64,000 bases of DNA, taken from the NCBI GenBank assembly GCA_029204225.1, contig CM055095.1:19117450-19181449 (forward strand). Direction: 5' to 3'. This document shows, one piece after another, positions 44,400 through 56,157 of this stretch. Every line of letters begins with the position of its first letter. The stretch's first letter is position 1. Both the position numbers and the translations under genes were made by a program. Origin of the DNA: Diphasiastrum complanatum (taxonomy: Eukaryota; Streptophyta; Lycopodiopsida; Lycopodiales; Lycopodiaceae). The notes beneath the pieces are model-generated. The model made no database searches. It was not told where the DNA came from and worked only from the letters and a program-made list of their open reading frames with translations.

Positions 44400-45150
44400 T
44401 CCCCAGGTCACCTCAACCTACATGACACCAACATCAACAATCAAATAAAAATATTCTATTTGCATTCACAAAATCATCCAATATATGTTATTCATTATTG
44501 TCATACCTCTACTTAATTAAGAGTCCAATCCTTGAGGTAAAAGAAAAAAATGCTTACCATTACTTCACAATTCCAAGACAAATAGGATTAAAAAGTAGCT
44601 AGTTATATTGCGTCCAATCTCAGACAAACACATTGTTTGTTCAAGAGATTTGTGGCAAAGCCTTTGTGGTACACCACAACGTTCTCGGATTTTTTCCCCT
44701 AAATTCTTCTAATTACTTAATTATTTATTTTTCAATGATTTGAATGCCCTATGGAAGGCAAAAATTGTGCTAGTAACCTTGTTCATAAAATTGGCGAATT
44801 TTGAAAGTACAAAAAATTAACTATTCTAAATCTAAACTGATTTAGCTTTTCCATAACAAATTCAAAAAATCAAAAAATTTAAATTCAAATTCATGGAAAT
44901 CGATGAAGAGGTGAGAATTGAAAAAGAGAAAACAATAGGCCACCTCGAGAAATGAGAGTAAACAAGGGGTCCTTAAAACATAATTGCAAATTGCCTTCTA
45001 GCATTGAGCAAGCTCCGCATTTTCAATTTACAAATGATTATCATATGCATAAGCCCTTTTCACCCATGCTTAGAGCTATTGTTGCTACTATAAGAGAGTC
45101 TCTCGTGTCTCGCATACCTGCATACCTACATGTATGCAAATAACGTAGAT
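44400..45150. other. No gene supported
   Basis: AT-rich intergenic DNA between the microsatellite and the copia LTR. Confidence 0.4.
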
Positions 45151-45159
45151 CAACAGTGT

Positions 45160-45572
45160 CTGTCTACATCTGGAGGATTGTAGGAATGATATAGCCGGCA
45201 GTGACCAACAATCATATCTGAATTCCACACGAATGTTTTCGCTTCGTGTTTCGCTTCGCGATCACTTGGCTATAAGTGTAAATCAATTTCAGAGCTCACT
45301 TAAGTTTCGTTTCATTTTGCTTCATTTCGTATAGTTTTGTTTTGTCTCGTTACAGAGCTTGATTGATCTTTCGTGAATTCTTCTCTTTCGTCTAGTTTCG
45401 CTTTGTTTCATTTTGTTTCGTTGCAGAGCTTGACTGGATCGCGAATTCTTCTCGAGCAGAAATTATTCTTGATCAGAACAGTTTTGCGAAATTGTTCGCA
45501 AATCGTTCGAGAAATTTCGATCAGTTCGTTTTTTTTCTTGAATTTGCACAATTTGCACATCTAGATTTTTCA
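45160..45572 (+). repeat. 5' LTR of a plus-strand copia element
   Basis: The right edge is set by a primer-binding site six bases downstream; the LTR ends TTTTTCA at 45572. The start is uncertain (TGTCTACATC at 45161 is likely). The LTR contains a degenerate duplication (CAGAGCTTGAYTGRTC) and many TTCGTTTC motifs. No matching 3' LTR was found. Confidence 0.5.
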
Positions 45573-45577
45573 ATCGG

Positions 45578-45590
45578 TGGTATCAGAGCC
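45578..45590 (+). other. Primer-binding site (initiator tRNA-Met)
   Basis: TGGTATCAGAGCC, the standard plant site complementary to initiator tRNA-Met, about 100 bp upstream of a copia gag. Confidence 0.8.
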
Positions 45591-45692
45591 TACCTTTGTC
45601 ATAGTTTGACATAACTGAAAAGCTATCAGATCCAGGAGGCTAAGCATTCAAACAAAGAACCATTAACAAGTGCGAACACAAATTCAGGAGCA

Positions 45693-47280
45693 ATGGCTTC
45701 AATAAGTAGCATACAATCCAAGATTTGTACAGTTCTAGATTCATCAGGATCTAACTTCCTAGCATGGAAAGTAAAGACCTCGCTGATACTAAAGGAAGAA
45801 GGATTATTCCCCTAGGTAGATGGCACTGAGGAGATGCCTACAACAACAGGCAAGGAGCTAGGTGAATGGAGGGAGAAGAATGACAAGGCAGTAGTCTTGT
45901 TATCATCATCCATCGAGGATAGCCTGACTCTTGACCTGGCTACACTCTCTAAAGCAAAAGAGATGTGGATACACTACTCACAAGATTTCAGACGAAATCA
46001 CACAGTCAGATAATGATGCTTGAGGATCAGTTGACAAACCTGCAGTGGGAAGGCAAAGGCCTCACTTATTTTGTTAGGAAGACAAAGGATCTATTCCTTT
46101 CACTACACTACACAATTCTGCAGCAAAAAATGTAGTGTCAGCAGAGAAGCAACTCACTTATCTGTTGAGAGCCTTACCAAGATCCTTCGAGACAACCAAA
46201 ACACTGCTAGCAAAGGATCCTACAATGACACTCGAAAAGGCAATTGTCGAGATTCGAGAAGAAGTCGAGGCTCGAGAGCACCTTGATCACAAGGATGCTT
46301 CTGACCAAGCTCTCGACAACAACAAAGAGAAGACAAAGAAACAATTCAAGCCTAAGAGGGAGTCAAATCGAAAGCAGGATCGTGATTAGCAAGCAGAAGG
46401 AACCAACAAAGGCAAATGGAATAATAAAGGAAGGTCGAAACAAAAAAGTGGAGACAAGAAGACCTGCATGAGATGCAAATGCAAAGGGCATACTGTCGAT
46501 TCGTGTGGGCTCAATCCAAAAATTGAGTGTATCCACTGCCACAAGAAAGGTCATGCAGCCATGGACTACCGCCTGAACCCAAGAAACAAATCAGCACAAA
46601 GCAGACAAGAGAACAATAATAGTTCATCCTATGTCAAGGAGCCAAAGAGGTAAAAAATGGGCGAAGAAAGATCGAATCATGGTAATTCGACCTCCTACAT
46701 CTGTGCAGACATGTGTGCAGTGTCAACACCTGACACGCAGGAGGTAATCTTTGATTCATGAGCTACCTCACACTTCGTTACATCAAGACGAATCATGTCT
46801 GATTTTCGAAGTGCAGATCCATCAAGATTTATTATTCTTGGAGATGGATCCAAACATCAAGTGAATGGTATTGGTACATTGTGGCTCAACACGAATGGCA
46901 GAGACAGACGACTCGAAGATGTTATGTTCGTGCCTACACTACAGTAGGACTTGCTATCAGTGGCAAGAATAGCTGATGCAGGGATGCGTGTGACGTCCTC
47001 AGACGAAGCATGCAACGTTGTTGATGCAAGTACCAGTACCCTAATCACTCAAGGTAGAAGAAAAGGCAATCTGTATCACTTGAAGGTACGCCTGTCTGCA
47101 GATCAAGTGCATCAGACTCATGATGATTTGCCAGACACTCTATGACTCAGGAGACTATGCCATATGAATTCAATGGCACTATACCAAGCAAGCCATCAAA
47201 TTCATAGAGTATGTGAATTGGACAGAGAGATGCACTGGTAATAAAGTGAAGCAGATCAGAACAGATCGAGATGGTATCAT
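45693..47280 (+). pseudogene. Ty1/copia gag-protease-integrase fragment
   Basis: Gag begins MASISSIQSKICTVLDSSGS at 45693 and is broken by stops and two frameshifts. It reads well again at 46135-46389 (SAEKQLTYLLRALPRSFETT). Two zinc knuckles follow: CMRCKCKGHTVDSC is intact; CIHCHKKGHAAMDY has lost its last Cys. The protease site is FDS-stop-ATSH near 46753, so Gly is replaced by a stop. A short integrase piece (YVNWTERC..NKVKQIRTDRDG, IIHRR) occupies 47205-47280, where the sequence switches to a minus-strand RT. Clearly inactive. Confidence 0.85.
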
Positions 47281-48150
47281 TCATAGAAGGACTGCATCTC
47301 TGGCTTCTCCCAGATCCACGATCTCGAAATCTTTTGAGATGTCTATCTTCACTTCAGCAATTAGTTGTTCACTCCTGCAGAGTATTAAGGTGTCGTCCAC
47401 ATATACAACCACAATGATGATCTGCCCATCTGTAACTCTGACATATACATTGGAATCAGCCAATAGAGGCTTGAATCCTAACAATTTCAGGGCTTGATCT
47501 TTCTTCTTGTACCATTGTCGGGCTGATTATATTAGACCGTAGATGCGACTATGCATTCTGCATGCATAGTCAGGAAGTGAATTCGAGACATATCCTGGGG
47601 GTTGATCCATATAGACCTCTTCGTCTAATTCACCATGCAAGAAGGCTATCTTCTTGTCCACAATGTGGATTCTGAGGTCATAAGCTGCTGCATATGCAAA
47701 TAACAGACATAGGGACGAATGTTTGACGACAGGAGAGAAGGTTTCAAAGTAGTCAATATCGTATCTCTGAGAAAATCCCTTCGCTACCAGTCTTGCCTTG
47801 TATTTCGTGATGTTCCCATCTGGTTCGTATTTGAGCTTGAAGACCCATTGACAGTCTTGAGCTTATGTGGTAATGGCTCCAACGTCCATACCTGGTTCTT
47901 CCTCATGGACTCCATCTCTTCGTTCATGGGTTGGATCCATCTGTCCTTTTCTGGACTTTCAATCACTTTCTTGAAAGTCTGTGCTTCGCCACTGAATCCG
48001 CAAAACTCTTTTGATATGGAAGCTGAGTTGCTTGACACATATCTTGCTGGTGCTCTTCGTGGTCTTGTCAACCTTCTAGGAGATCCTCCTGGGACATCAA
48101 TGCCTTTGCCTTTGTCTTATTTGCTCGGTCCGGAACCATCTTGGTTTACA
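47281..48150 (-). pseudogene. Ty1/copia RT fragment in inverted orientation
   Basis: Minus-strand RT from ESPEKDRWIQPMNEEMESMR (48000) through the VYMDQPPGYVSN stretch (47590-47620) to LLADSNVYV and VVVYVDDTLIL, with an intact YVDD box near 47385-47396. It ends with FEIVDLGEA. Several stops interrupt it. It interrupts plus-strand copia sequence on both sides. Confidence 0.8.
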
Positions 48151-48289
48151 TGAACTGTGGCAGTAGGCTGCCTCTCGAATATTTCTTCTTCAGATTCGTC
48201 GTTCGAATGGGAGACGACGATGCAAAATTATTGCCTTGTATGGTGGGAATTCAAATGATGATTCGAATGACCATGTTAATCCTTTTCAA

Positions 48290-48548
48290 GATTTGTAGAT
48301 GCAGATTGGGCTGGAGATGTTGACAGGAGAAAGTCGACATCATGATATGTCTTTGTATTCAACAAAGGTTCTCTCTCTTGAAACATCAAAACAAAATTCG
48401 ATTGCATTATCTCTGACAGATGTCGAATACATTGCCGCCACACATCCTGCAAAAGAAGCTATTTGGTTAAGGTGTCTATTTTCGAATATCAATCTTAGTC
48501 AGTTACAAGCAACTTCTGCCTTTTGTGATAATCATAGTACAAGACAAG
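48290..48548 (+). pseudogene. Ty1/copia RNase H fragment
   Basis: Plus-strand RNase H: DADWAGD-like start near 48300, then SLETSKQNSIALSLTDVEYI and AATHPAKEAIWL. It is cut off after FCDNHSTRQ by the start of an LTR fragment at 48549. Confidence 0.75.
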
Positions 48549-48584
48549 TGTTATGTCCATGTTCAGTATGTGGGATTCGGAATA
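48549..48584 (+). repeat. Fragment of the TGTTATGTCC LTR family
   Basis: TGTTATGTCCATGTTCAGTA and GGGATTCGGAATAA resemble the first 36 bases of the LTR at 50477. Only the LTR start is present. Confidence 0.45.
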
Positions 48585-48585
48585 A

Positions 48586-49275
48586 GTGTATTTTATTCAG
48601 AATAAATCTGAAGCACTTGATAAACTCATAAAATATGTGAATTGGGCTGAGAGATGTACAGACAATAAGGTGAAGCAGATCAGAACAGATCGAGGTGGCG
48701 AATACATCTCGAATCGCTTCACTGACTTCTGCAATGATCGTGGCATCATTCACAGAAGAAGTGCAGCCTACACACCACATCACAATGGTGTTGCTGAAAG
48801 ATAGAACAGGACCCTGATGGAAGCAGCCAAATGCATGATGGCCTACTCGAAAGCTCCAAGGGTATTGTGTGCTGAAGAAGTAGCTATAGCCGCATACATC
48901 CATAATAGGACAGTTAAGTCTGGTGTCCCTCACACGACACCACACGAACTATGGTGGGGTAGTTAGCCCAACCTGTCTCACGTCAGAATCTTTGGCTGTC
49001 CAGCTTATGCACACATTCCTGATAAGCTTCGAAAGAAGCTTGATGAGAAAGCCGAGCAGGGATTTCTAGTAGGTTATGCAACAATTCGTCATACTACAGA
49101 GTCGTGAAAACAGTGAGAGATGTTAGATTCGATGAGAGCAAGACAATGACCAACGACGATCTTGTCAACTACGAAGTTCTGGAGAGACAGTACTATGACC
49201 TGCTGCCAATGAAAGAGGGAGCAGAGGATGAACACGAAAACGAAGATTTTCACATCGAAGAACTCTAAGTAAAGT
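48586..49275 (+). pseudogene. Ty1/copia integrase fragment
   Basis: Integrase core: KYVNWAERCTDNKVKQIRTD, then RGGEYISNRF, AAYTPHHNGVAER, a stop, NRTLMEAAKCMM, and HVRIFGCPAYAHIPDKLRKK up to GFLVGYA near 49075. It overlaps in content with the short integrase piece at 47205-47280, so two copies of the region are present. Out of normal order (integrase after RNase H). Confidence 0.8.
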
Positions 49276-49289
49276 TTGCTAATGAATGA

Positions 49290-49440
49290 AACCAAGATTC
49301 GACATGTATTGGCTTAATGTACCAACTGAAGAAGCAATCTCAGGTCTAGTACATATCATGGCATACATGAGAGAACCAATAATAGAATGATAAGGGTATT
49401 GTTTTATATGTTCGACTTCTTCGAATGATTGGGGCATTGG
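49290..49440 (-). pseudogene. Ty1/copia RT C-terminal fragment
   Basis: The minus strand reads YPYHSIIGSLMYAMICTRPE with LSQYMSN, the end of copia RT. About 150 bp only. Confidence 0.65.
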
Positions 49441-49449
49441 TCTTTCAAA

Positions 49450-50210
49450 AATTTTGAACCTTGATTACGATTGTATGTTTGCTACTGTTGTTGTGATTTC
49501 TGGTGCTGTTGCTTTTTCATTTTGAGAATTCGACAATCCTCCAGCAAATGTTCGGTTCATTTGCAATATCTACAAAACTGTTTTGCTTTTGATGAAGTTG
49601 AATTCGAATTATATTCTACTTTCAAAATTTCTTCAACTTTTTTTTTTAATTGAATTTCATCAAATAAAGAGCTTTCGATTCTGGTGCCGAATGAGAGAAT
49701 GTCGAATGAGAGAATGACAATCCATTTCTTTGATTCTTTTCTTCATAGTCGAAACTCGTGCTAATGTAAGACTTTGCTAAATAGAAATAATGATTACCCA
49801 ATTTTCATAGGTCTCAAGAAGGATTGACAGGAGAGTCATGATGGAATCTACATCGTTGATTTCTGCACCACTTTCAAACATTTGCTTAAGAAGACTGAAA
49901 TTATTCAAGTGATCTACAATCGAATCTGTTTCAACCATTTTGAATGAGAAAAACTTTTTTCTCTAATGAAGTTTGGCAATCACATCTCTAATGTCATAGA
50001 GAGTGCTTGGAATATTCCAAGCTTTTAATGAAGTTAGAACGCTTCGAATATGATTGATATGATTATCTCTGATATTGACAATGATAAGGGCGAAAGCCTT
50101 TTCATCTTCTACTTCCATTTAGTAATGGTCGCTGGATTTGTAATAGCCTTAACCTCAGTAACTTTGACAACTTCGCTTGTAGGATCACCCACATTTTGAA
50201 TTTCCATGAG
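49450..50210 (-). pseudogene. Ty1/copia gag fragment, inverted
   Basis: On the minus strand a gag of the UBN2 type is legible in pieces: MEIQNVGDPTSEVVKVTEVK at the right end, then helical parts, SFKMVETDSIVDHLNNFSLL and ETYENW. A zinc knuckle CRYCK-stop-TEHLLEDC lies near 49545-49590 with correct C-x2-C-x4-H-x4-C spacing. It shares no LTR with its neighbours. Confidence 0.65.
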
Positions 50211-50745
50211 TGGTAGTTGTCGCAATCCAACTTTTTGATAGAATTCGTTGGAATGTCATGTGGGAACAGGCCCCGCTATCTATCCACCAAATTTCACTTG
50301 AGTTGCATTTGCTTGTTGATGATGTGGTTGATACTATCACATATGATTCGAAATCATTTTTCTCTTCATTTGAAACTCTAGGGAAGGGAAGTTCATGGCA
50401 ATGTCCTTTTCACTTGTGTAGCACAAAACCACTATCGAGAGTGGAGCCCTTTAAATTTGTTTAAGACTTTTGGTTGTGTTATGTCCACATCTCGAATATA
50501 GGATTCAGTATAATCCTAGACTTGGATACACACTGTACTCTAGTGCTAGAGATTTTTGGTAATGCCATGTCATACTGGACGAGACCCATAAAGTAATTAA
50601 TAACATTGTGAGGCCCAGACATACTATTTGGAGTTAGCACATGGTTTATGACAATCAATGCATGCGTAGAGTATCAATAACAAAGGAATTGGGGAGTTTA
50701 GGCCTTGCATGACTACATGCACAAGGTGGCTTGGGGCCTATTTGA

Positions 50746-52256
50746 TGATTGGGCAAGGGAGATATAAGAATGCGAATGGAGAAAAAGAGCATGCATATTG
50801 CGGAACAGCTCTCCCGTTCTAACCAGCTGCTACATGCAAAAACAGTCTAAAAGATAGCTAATGCTAAGAGTAATCACAACCTTAAGAGTTCTAATTGCCC
50901 AACAGGATTTTAAAAATTAATTCATACTCTGAAACTAGAGTACAGTCCACCGAAGAGACTAGAGATGGTTTGTATGTGGTACTACTGAAATCAGATTTAT
51001 CGTGAAGTATAGTTCTGAAGTAAATGGAAGAGCAGTATGATAACGTGAGTTCCTTAGGCATCAAAGACAGCCATCATTTGATCAGAAATTGAGGAGTCGT
51101 AGACGTCCGTGTTCTAATCAGAGTGAGTAAACAAGCGCGATCAAACAACAATGAAAGTGCATTCAATCACAACAAGCATTCACCTACGTTGTACACAGAT
51201 AAAAACAAGCTGCTGCTATATTACACTGAAGCACAATACAAAATAGCAATTACAACCAAAATGACGATGTAACTGGGATGCTCAAACAACGTGTCTCATG
51301 GATGGAGCAACCAGTAATCTATGCTCGAATGATCTACTTATAGATTTCATCCGTGTATTAATTACAATCAATGCTTGTCACCTAATTAGGAAAGCCGTTG
51401 TACTTGGAAGTATATGGCTTTTGTGACGACTGTACATAATGTATACGGTTAACAATTTAGCATCGTTGACGTTGACGAGGACGTCATTGATTCTCTCACT
51501 TCGCATTTTATGTGAAGTGGTTTTCTCTCACTTCGCATATTTCAGGAAGTGACTGGGAATGTTCCTCGTTCAAAATACATAACCTTTGACATTTTCTCTC
51601 TCTTCGAGATTTTGCGAAAAAGCCGAAGGTACCCTTGGAAAAAGATAAAGGTGCCCTTGAGACAGTTTAACTTATGAGAATATATGACCTTCGACATTTT
51701 CTCTCTCTTCAAGATTTTGCGAAAAATCCGAAGGTGCTTTTAATACAGTTAAACTTTTGAACTATGAAAGTGTCGCATTTCGAGAAAATGCAAAAAAACT
51801 AAAGCTATGGAAAACATAGTTCATTTCTGCAGATTGTCACGACACTTTTACATTTAGTGTAATTCTGCAGACTGTTGCGACACTTAGTGTATTTCTGCAG
51901 ACTGTTGCGACACTTAGTGTAATTCTGCAGACTTGTTCTAAATGCTAGTTCTTGGAAGTCCTTGAAGATGGCCAAGTCTTCAATGACTTCAAGTAATTGA
52001 ACTTAACATCTAGAACTTGAAATTATAACAAGATTGGTTACCCTTTGCTGGAGATCAGCCGGAAGCCCGTTGTAGACGTTCTTCAAATAAATTGGTTGTC
52101 TAAGTTTTGTGATTCCTGCAGGTATCAGATGAGCAAACATAGAACCAAAGTTTGTTTCACCTGACTCTAGATCAATGATCAATAAACATGCAGGAAGAAC
52201 CATGAAATAGAATTAGCCATACACCAAGGAGAAAACTGTGGGCCTAATTTCCAACA
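50746..52256 (-). repeat. 3' LTR of the complete copia element
   Basis: 1511 bp. It contains about 95 bp (around 51250-51345) that the other LTR lacks, three to four 30-bp units at about 51829-51930, and a duplicated stretch with TTTTCTCTCTCTTC at 51580-51735. Confidence 0.9.
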
Positions 52257-53620
52257 GTCTCCCTTCAGGTCACGGTTGGTGCCCTGGTATCTTCGTTAGA
52301 TTTAGCATGTTGAAGAACTTCTGGTGCTTGATCCTGGGAAGCTTTTGGTGAAGATGTCTGCAGCCATTTCTATTGTGCAGCAGTATTGAAAGATCACTTG
52401 CCCTAAGAAAACTTTCTCTCGAATGAAAATATATTGGATTTCTATGTGCTTGGATTTGCCATGAAATCTGGAATTCAGTGACAGTGAAATACAGCTCAAA
52501 TTGTCACACAGAATGGTGGTAGCATTGAACTAAGTGTAATGTAAGTTGGGAAGTAATAACCTGATCCATACAGCTTCTTTTGAAGCTTGACATGCTGCGA
52601 TGTACTCTGCCTCTGTCGAAAAGAGCACAACTGATTTTTGCTTCCTTGACTTCCACGAAATCGGGCCCCCTGCCAAATAGAAACAGATGTCGGAGGTAGA
52701 TTTTTTGGTAGAGGCTGTTCCTCCCCAATCTGAGTCGGAGTAGCCTCACAGGACGATTGGGTCAATAACATTTCCATCATAGCAGAAAATGTGGTCTAAA
52801 CTTCCCTAAATATATCTCATCACTCTCTTTAATGCCTTCCAATGAGAGATCCTAGGATTAGACATGAATTGACTTAACGTGCTGATAGTGTATGCTAAAT
52901 CTGGTCTAGTACACATCATTGCATACATTAGAGATCTGATTAGTGAATGATAAGGGTACTTCGCTAAGTTGAGTACTTCACTATCAGTCTCAACACAAGA
53001 AGGTTTAGTCAATACTATACTTGGATCCATTAGAGTATCATTTGGTTTGCAATCAGACATATGGAACTTATCTAAAAAGCCTTTTAGATATGCATGCTGG
53101 CTAAGATAGATCTTCTTCTGAAGTCTATTTCTAGTAATGTGAATTTTTAGAAAAGAATGAACAGCTCCCAAGTCAGTCATGTCAAATTCCTTCGATAGAT
53201 CACTCTTAGTAGTGTGCAGAAGAGAAGTGTTGTTAGACAAAATAAATGCATCATGTACGTAAAAAGCTATGTGAACTGAACTTGTGCCTATATGCTTTGA
53301 ATAAACATTACAGTCAGCTAAATTGTTTGCAAATCCTAATTGAATGAGATAAGAGTTGATTCTATCGAACCATGCTCTTGCGGCCTGTTTCAGATCGTAG
53401 ATTGCTTTGTGCGGCTTGCACACTTTGTGCTCTTGGCCTTTGACTTTGAATCCTTCCAGTTGGAAGTTATACAATTCCTCTTCGACATTGTCGCTGAGAA
53501 ATTTGTCTTGACATCCATTTGGTGCATTTTGAGGTCTTCCGCGGCTGCTAACGCAATCAGAGTCCCGATTGACTGCATCTTGACGATAGGACTGAAATTT
53601 TTTTAATAATCCACTCCTTG
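52257..53620 (-). pseudogene. copia RT-RNase H of the complete element
   Basis: RT begins near 53860 in fragments. It is best at 52806-53474: HKVCKPHKAIYDLKQAARAW, then AFYVHDAFILSN where the catalytic YVDD should be (Asp to His). TKSDLSKEFDMTDLG, CTRPDLAYTISTLSQFM and a stop after KRVMRYI follow. RNase H follows in broken frames (GYSDSDWGG near 52740; SKHIEIQYIFIREK near 52430) and ends with ADIFTK near 52355. Frameshifts and the YVHD change make it inactive. Confidence 0.85.
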
Positions 53621-54391
53621 GACTTGAGTGAATCCTTTAGCCACCAACTGTGCTTTCCATTTTGCAATGAAACCATCAGAGTTAATCTTCTTCTTGAAGA
53701 TCCAGTTGTTGTCGATAACTCTCTTGTGAGTGGGGAAGTCGACCAGTGTCTAGGTCTGATTCATCAAAAGTGAGTTGTACTCGCTTTCCATAGCTTCTTG
53801 CCACTTCAAAGCATCCTTGGAGTTAATTGCTTCGGCTAGGCTCTCTGGTTCTTTTGATGAAGTCTAAAATGATTGAGGTGCATACCTCGTAGGAACTATC
53901 CGAGTCAATGAGGATCTGTGGAAGTTGGGTTGACCAGGATGCAATGGTGCTTCTTCCTGAATTTTTTTAGATCTGTGAGAAGTGATGGTAGTAGAATCAA
54001 ACATACTAAGAGTAAAGCACTTCCTTCTAGAATGTAATCTCGTGGTTACATCATGAGTCTCATAAAGACTTGATAACAAGTCCAGTGCTTCCTTAGAGGT
54101 TTTGCACGTGGTAACGTGAGATATTTGGGAGTTGGCCAGATTGAGTGTGATACATGCTAGGTCCTTCTGATCTTTGATCCTCCAGGCCTTTGCTTGATCA
54201 TCATCTTCTAGTTTCAGGTCTGCACCTTCTACTACATCCCAAAGATCTCTATCTATCAACATCATTCTAATTTTTAACTTCCAGATGTAGAAGTTAGAAC
54301 CATTGAACTTGTCAATGACTCTAGCTTCATTGAGTGATGAAGATGAAGAGCTACTTATATGAGATATGATAATAGTATACAGATAGAACAA
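53621..54391 (-). pseudogene. copia gag joined to the start of RT (protease-integrase deleted)
   Basis: Gag is open from 54391: FNGSNFYIWKLKIRMMLIDR, DLWDVVEG, then SKEALDLLSSLYETHD and LSMFDSTTITS. At about 53975 it passes in frame into HRSKKIQEEAPLHPGQPNF, sequence normally found between integrase and RT, and stops at 53864. The RT N terminus (LAEAINSKDALKWQEAMESE, then NNWIFKKKINSDG) continues downstream with stops. Everything from the zinc knuckle to the end of integrase has gone. Confidence 0.8.
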
Positions 54392-54434
54392 ACTTAATCT
54401 CTCGGTTTATTTGAGCTAAGCTCTGGTACCAATC

Positions 54435-55946
54435 TGATGGGGCAAGGGAGATAGGAAGAACGAGAACGGAGAAGAGAGCAAGAATAGTGCGGAACAATCT
54501 CCTGTTCTAATCGGCTGCTAGGTGCAAAAACAGTCTAATAGACAACTTATGCTAGAGATAATCACAGCTTTATGTGTTCTGATTGTCCAACATGATCTTA
54601 AAAATTAATTCATACTCTAAAAATAAGAGTACAGTCCACCAAAGAGATTAGAGATGGTTTGTGTGTGGTACTACTGAAATCAGATTTATTGTGGAGTATA
54701 GTTCTGAAGTAAATGGAATAGCAGTATGATAACGCGAGTTCCTCAAGCGTCAAAGATGGCCATCGTCTGATCAGAAACTGAGGAGTCATAGACATGCGTG
54801 TTCTGATCAGAGTGAGTAAACAAGCGTGATCAAACAACAATGAAAGTGCATTCAATCACAACAAGCATTCGCCTACGTTGTGCACAGATAAAAGCAAGTT
54901 GATGTTATATTACACTGAAGCACAATACAAAATAGCAATTAAATACTTATAGATTTCATCCGTGTATTAATTACAATCAATGCTTGTCACCTAATTAGGA
55001 AAGCCGTTGTGCTTGGAAGTATATGGCTTTTGTGATGACTGTACATAATGTATATGGTCAACAATTTAGCATCGTTGACGTTGACGAGGGCGTCGTTGAT
55101 TCTCTCACTTCACATTTTACGTAAAGTGGTTTTCTCTCACTTCGCAAATTTCGAAAAGTGACTGAGAATGTTCCTCATTCAAAATAGATGACCTTCGGCA
55201 TTTTTCTCTCTCTTCAAGATTTTGCAAAAAAGTCGAAGGTTCCCTAAAAAAGGTGATGGTGCCCTTGAAATAGTTTAGCTTATGAAAATAGATGACCTTC
55301 AGCATTTTCTCTCTCTTCGAGATTTTGCAAAAAAGCCGAAGGTGCCTTTAAAACAATTAAACTTTTGAACTATGTATGTGTCGCATTTAAACTTTTGAAC
55401 TATGTATGTGTCGCATTTCGGAGAAATGCGAAAAAGTCGAAGCTGTGAAAAACATAGTTCATTTTTGCAGACTGTCGCGACACTTAGTGTATTTCTGCAA
55501 ACTGTTGCAACACTTAGTGTATTTCTGCAGACTGTTGCAACACTTAGTGTATTTCTGCAGACTGTTGCGACACTTAGTGTATTTTTGTAGACTGTTGCGA
55601 CACTTAGTGTAATTCTGCAAACTTGTTCTAAATGCTAGTTCTTGAAAGTCCTTGAAGATGGCCAAGTCTTCAATGACTTCAAGTAATTGGACTTAACATC
55701 TAGAACGTGAAATTATAACAGGATTGGTTACCCTTTGCCGGAGATCAGCCGGAAGCCCATTGTAGACATTCTTCAAATAAATTGGATGTCTAAGTTTTGT
55801 GATTCCTGTAGGTATCAGATGAGCAGACATAGAACCAAAGTCGGTTTCACTTGACCCTAGATCAATGATCAATAAACATGAAGGAAGGATCATGAAATAG
55901 AATTAGTCATTCACCAAGGATAAAACTGTGGGCTTAATTTCCAACA
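54435..55946 (-). repeat. 5' LTR of the complete copia element
   Basis: 1512 bp. It carries five 30-bp tandem units at about 55470-55620 (CAGACTGTTGCGACACTTAG then TGTATTTCTG) and a repeated segment GAACTATGTATGTGTCGCAT at 55365-55418. It lacks about 95 bp present in the 3' LTR. Confidence 0.9.
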
Positions 55947-56157
55947 TTTGAACCTTGGAAACTTACCCTACTACACCATTCTTTTAGTGATTCATTGCCA
56001 GGTCCTCTCACTCTACACTTGCTTCCTATTCCTTGGCTCAAGGGTGAGGATTTTGGAGATTGGTCGGTTGCTTCTGCCTGGTTGGGTGGTTTACTCCACA
56101 ATGTGTTCTCTTGTGTTTTATCTTGTAAGCAAAATCTCGAGGAGCTTTCTCTTACAT

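Larger units (their letters stand above)
50746..55946 (-). mobile_element. Complete Ty1/copia element, internally deleted (LTRs, PBS, PPT, TSD)
   Basis: A 5201-bp minus-strand copia retrotransposon. The 5' LTR is 54435-55946 and the 3' LTR is 50746-52256, both with TG..CA ends (TGTTGGAAATTAGGCC-type start). They are flanked by a perfect 5-bp duplication TTTGA at 50741-50745 and 55947-55951. A primer site (TTGGTACCAGAGC) adjoins the 5' LTR, and a purine-rich GAAGGGAGAC adjoins the 3' LTR. The internal region is only 2178 bp: gag runs straight into RT, with protease and integrase missing. By eye the last 315 bp of the two LTRs differ at about 20 positions (roughly 93% identity), so the insertion is not recent. 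Confidence 0.92.
50477..56156 (+). repeat. Older 5' LTR split by a complete copia insertion
   Basis: The LTR starts TGTTATGTCC at 50477 and runs to 50745. It resumes after the inserted copia element at 55952 and ends CTTACA at 56156, followed by a primer-binding site. Without the insertion it is about 475 bp. A minus-strand relative lies at 37600-38081 and a 36-bp piece at 48549. The internal region to its right has no recognisable gag. Confidence 0.65.

Noticed and set aside
55402-55665. Regular 30-bp repeats that look superficially like a CRISPR array
   Set aside because: Units are directly adjacent with no spacers and lie inside a copia LTR of a eukaryotic genome.
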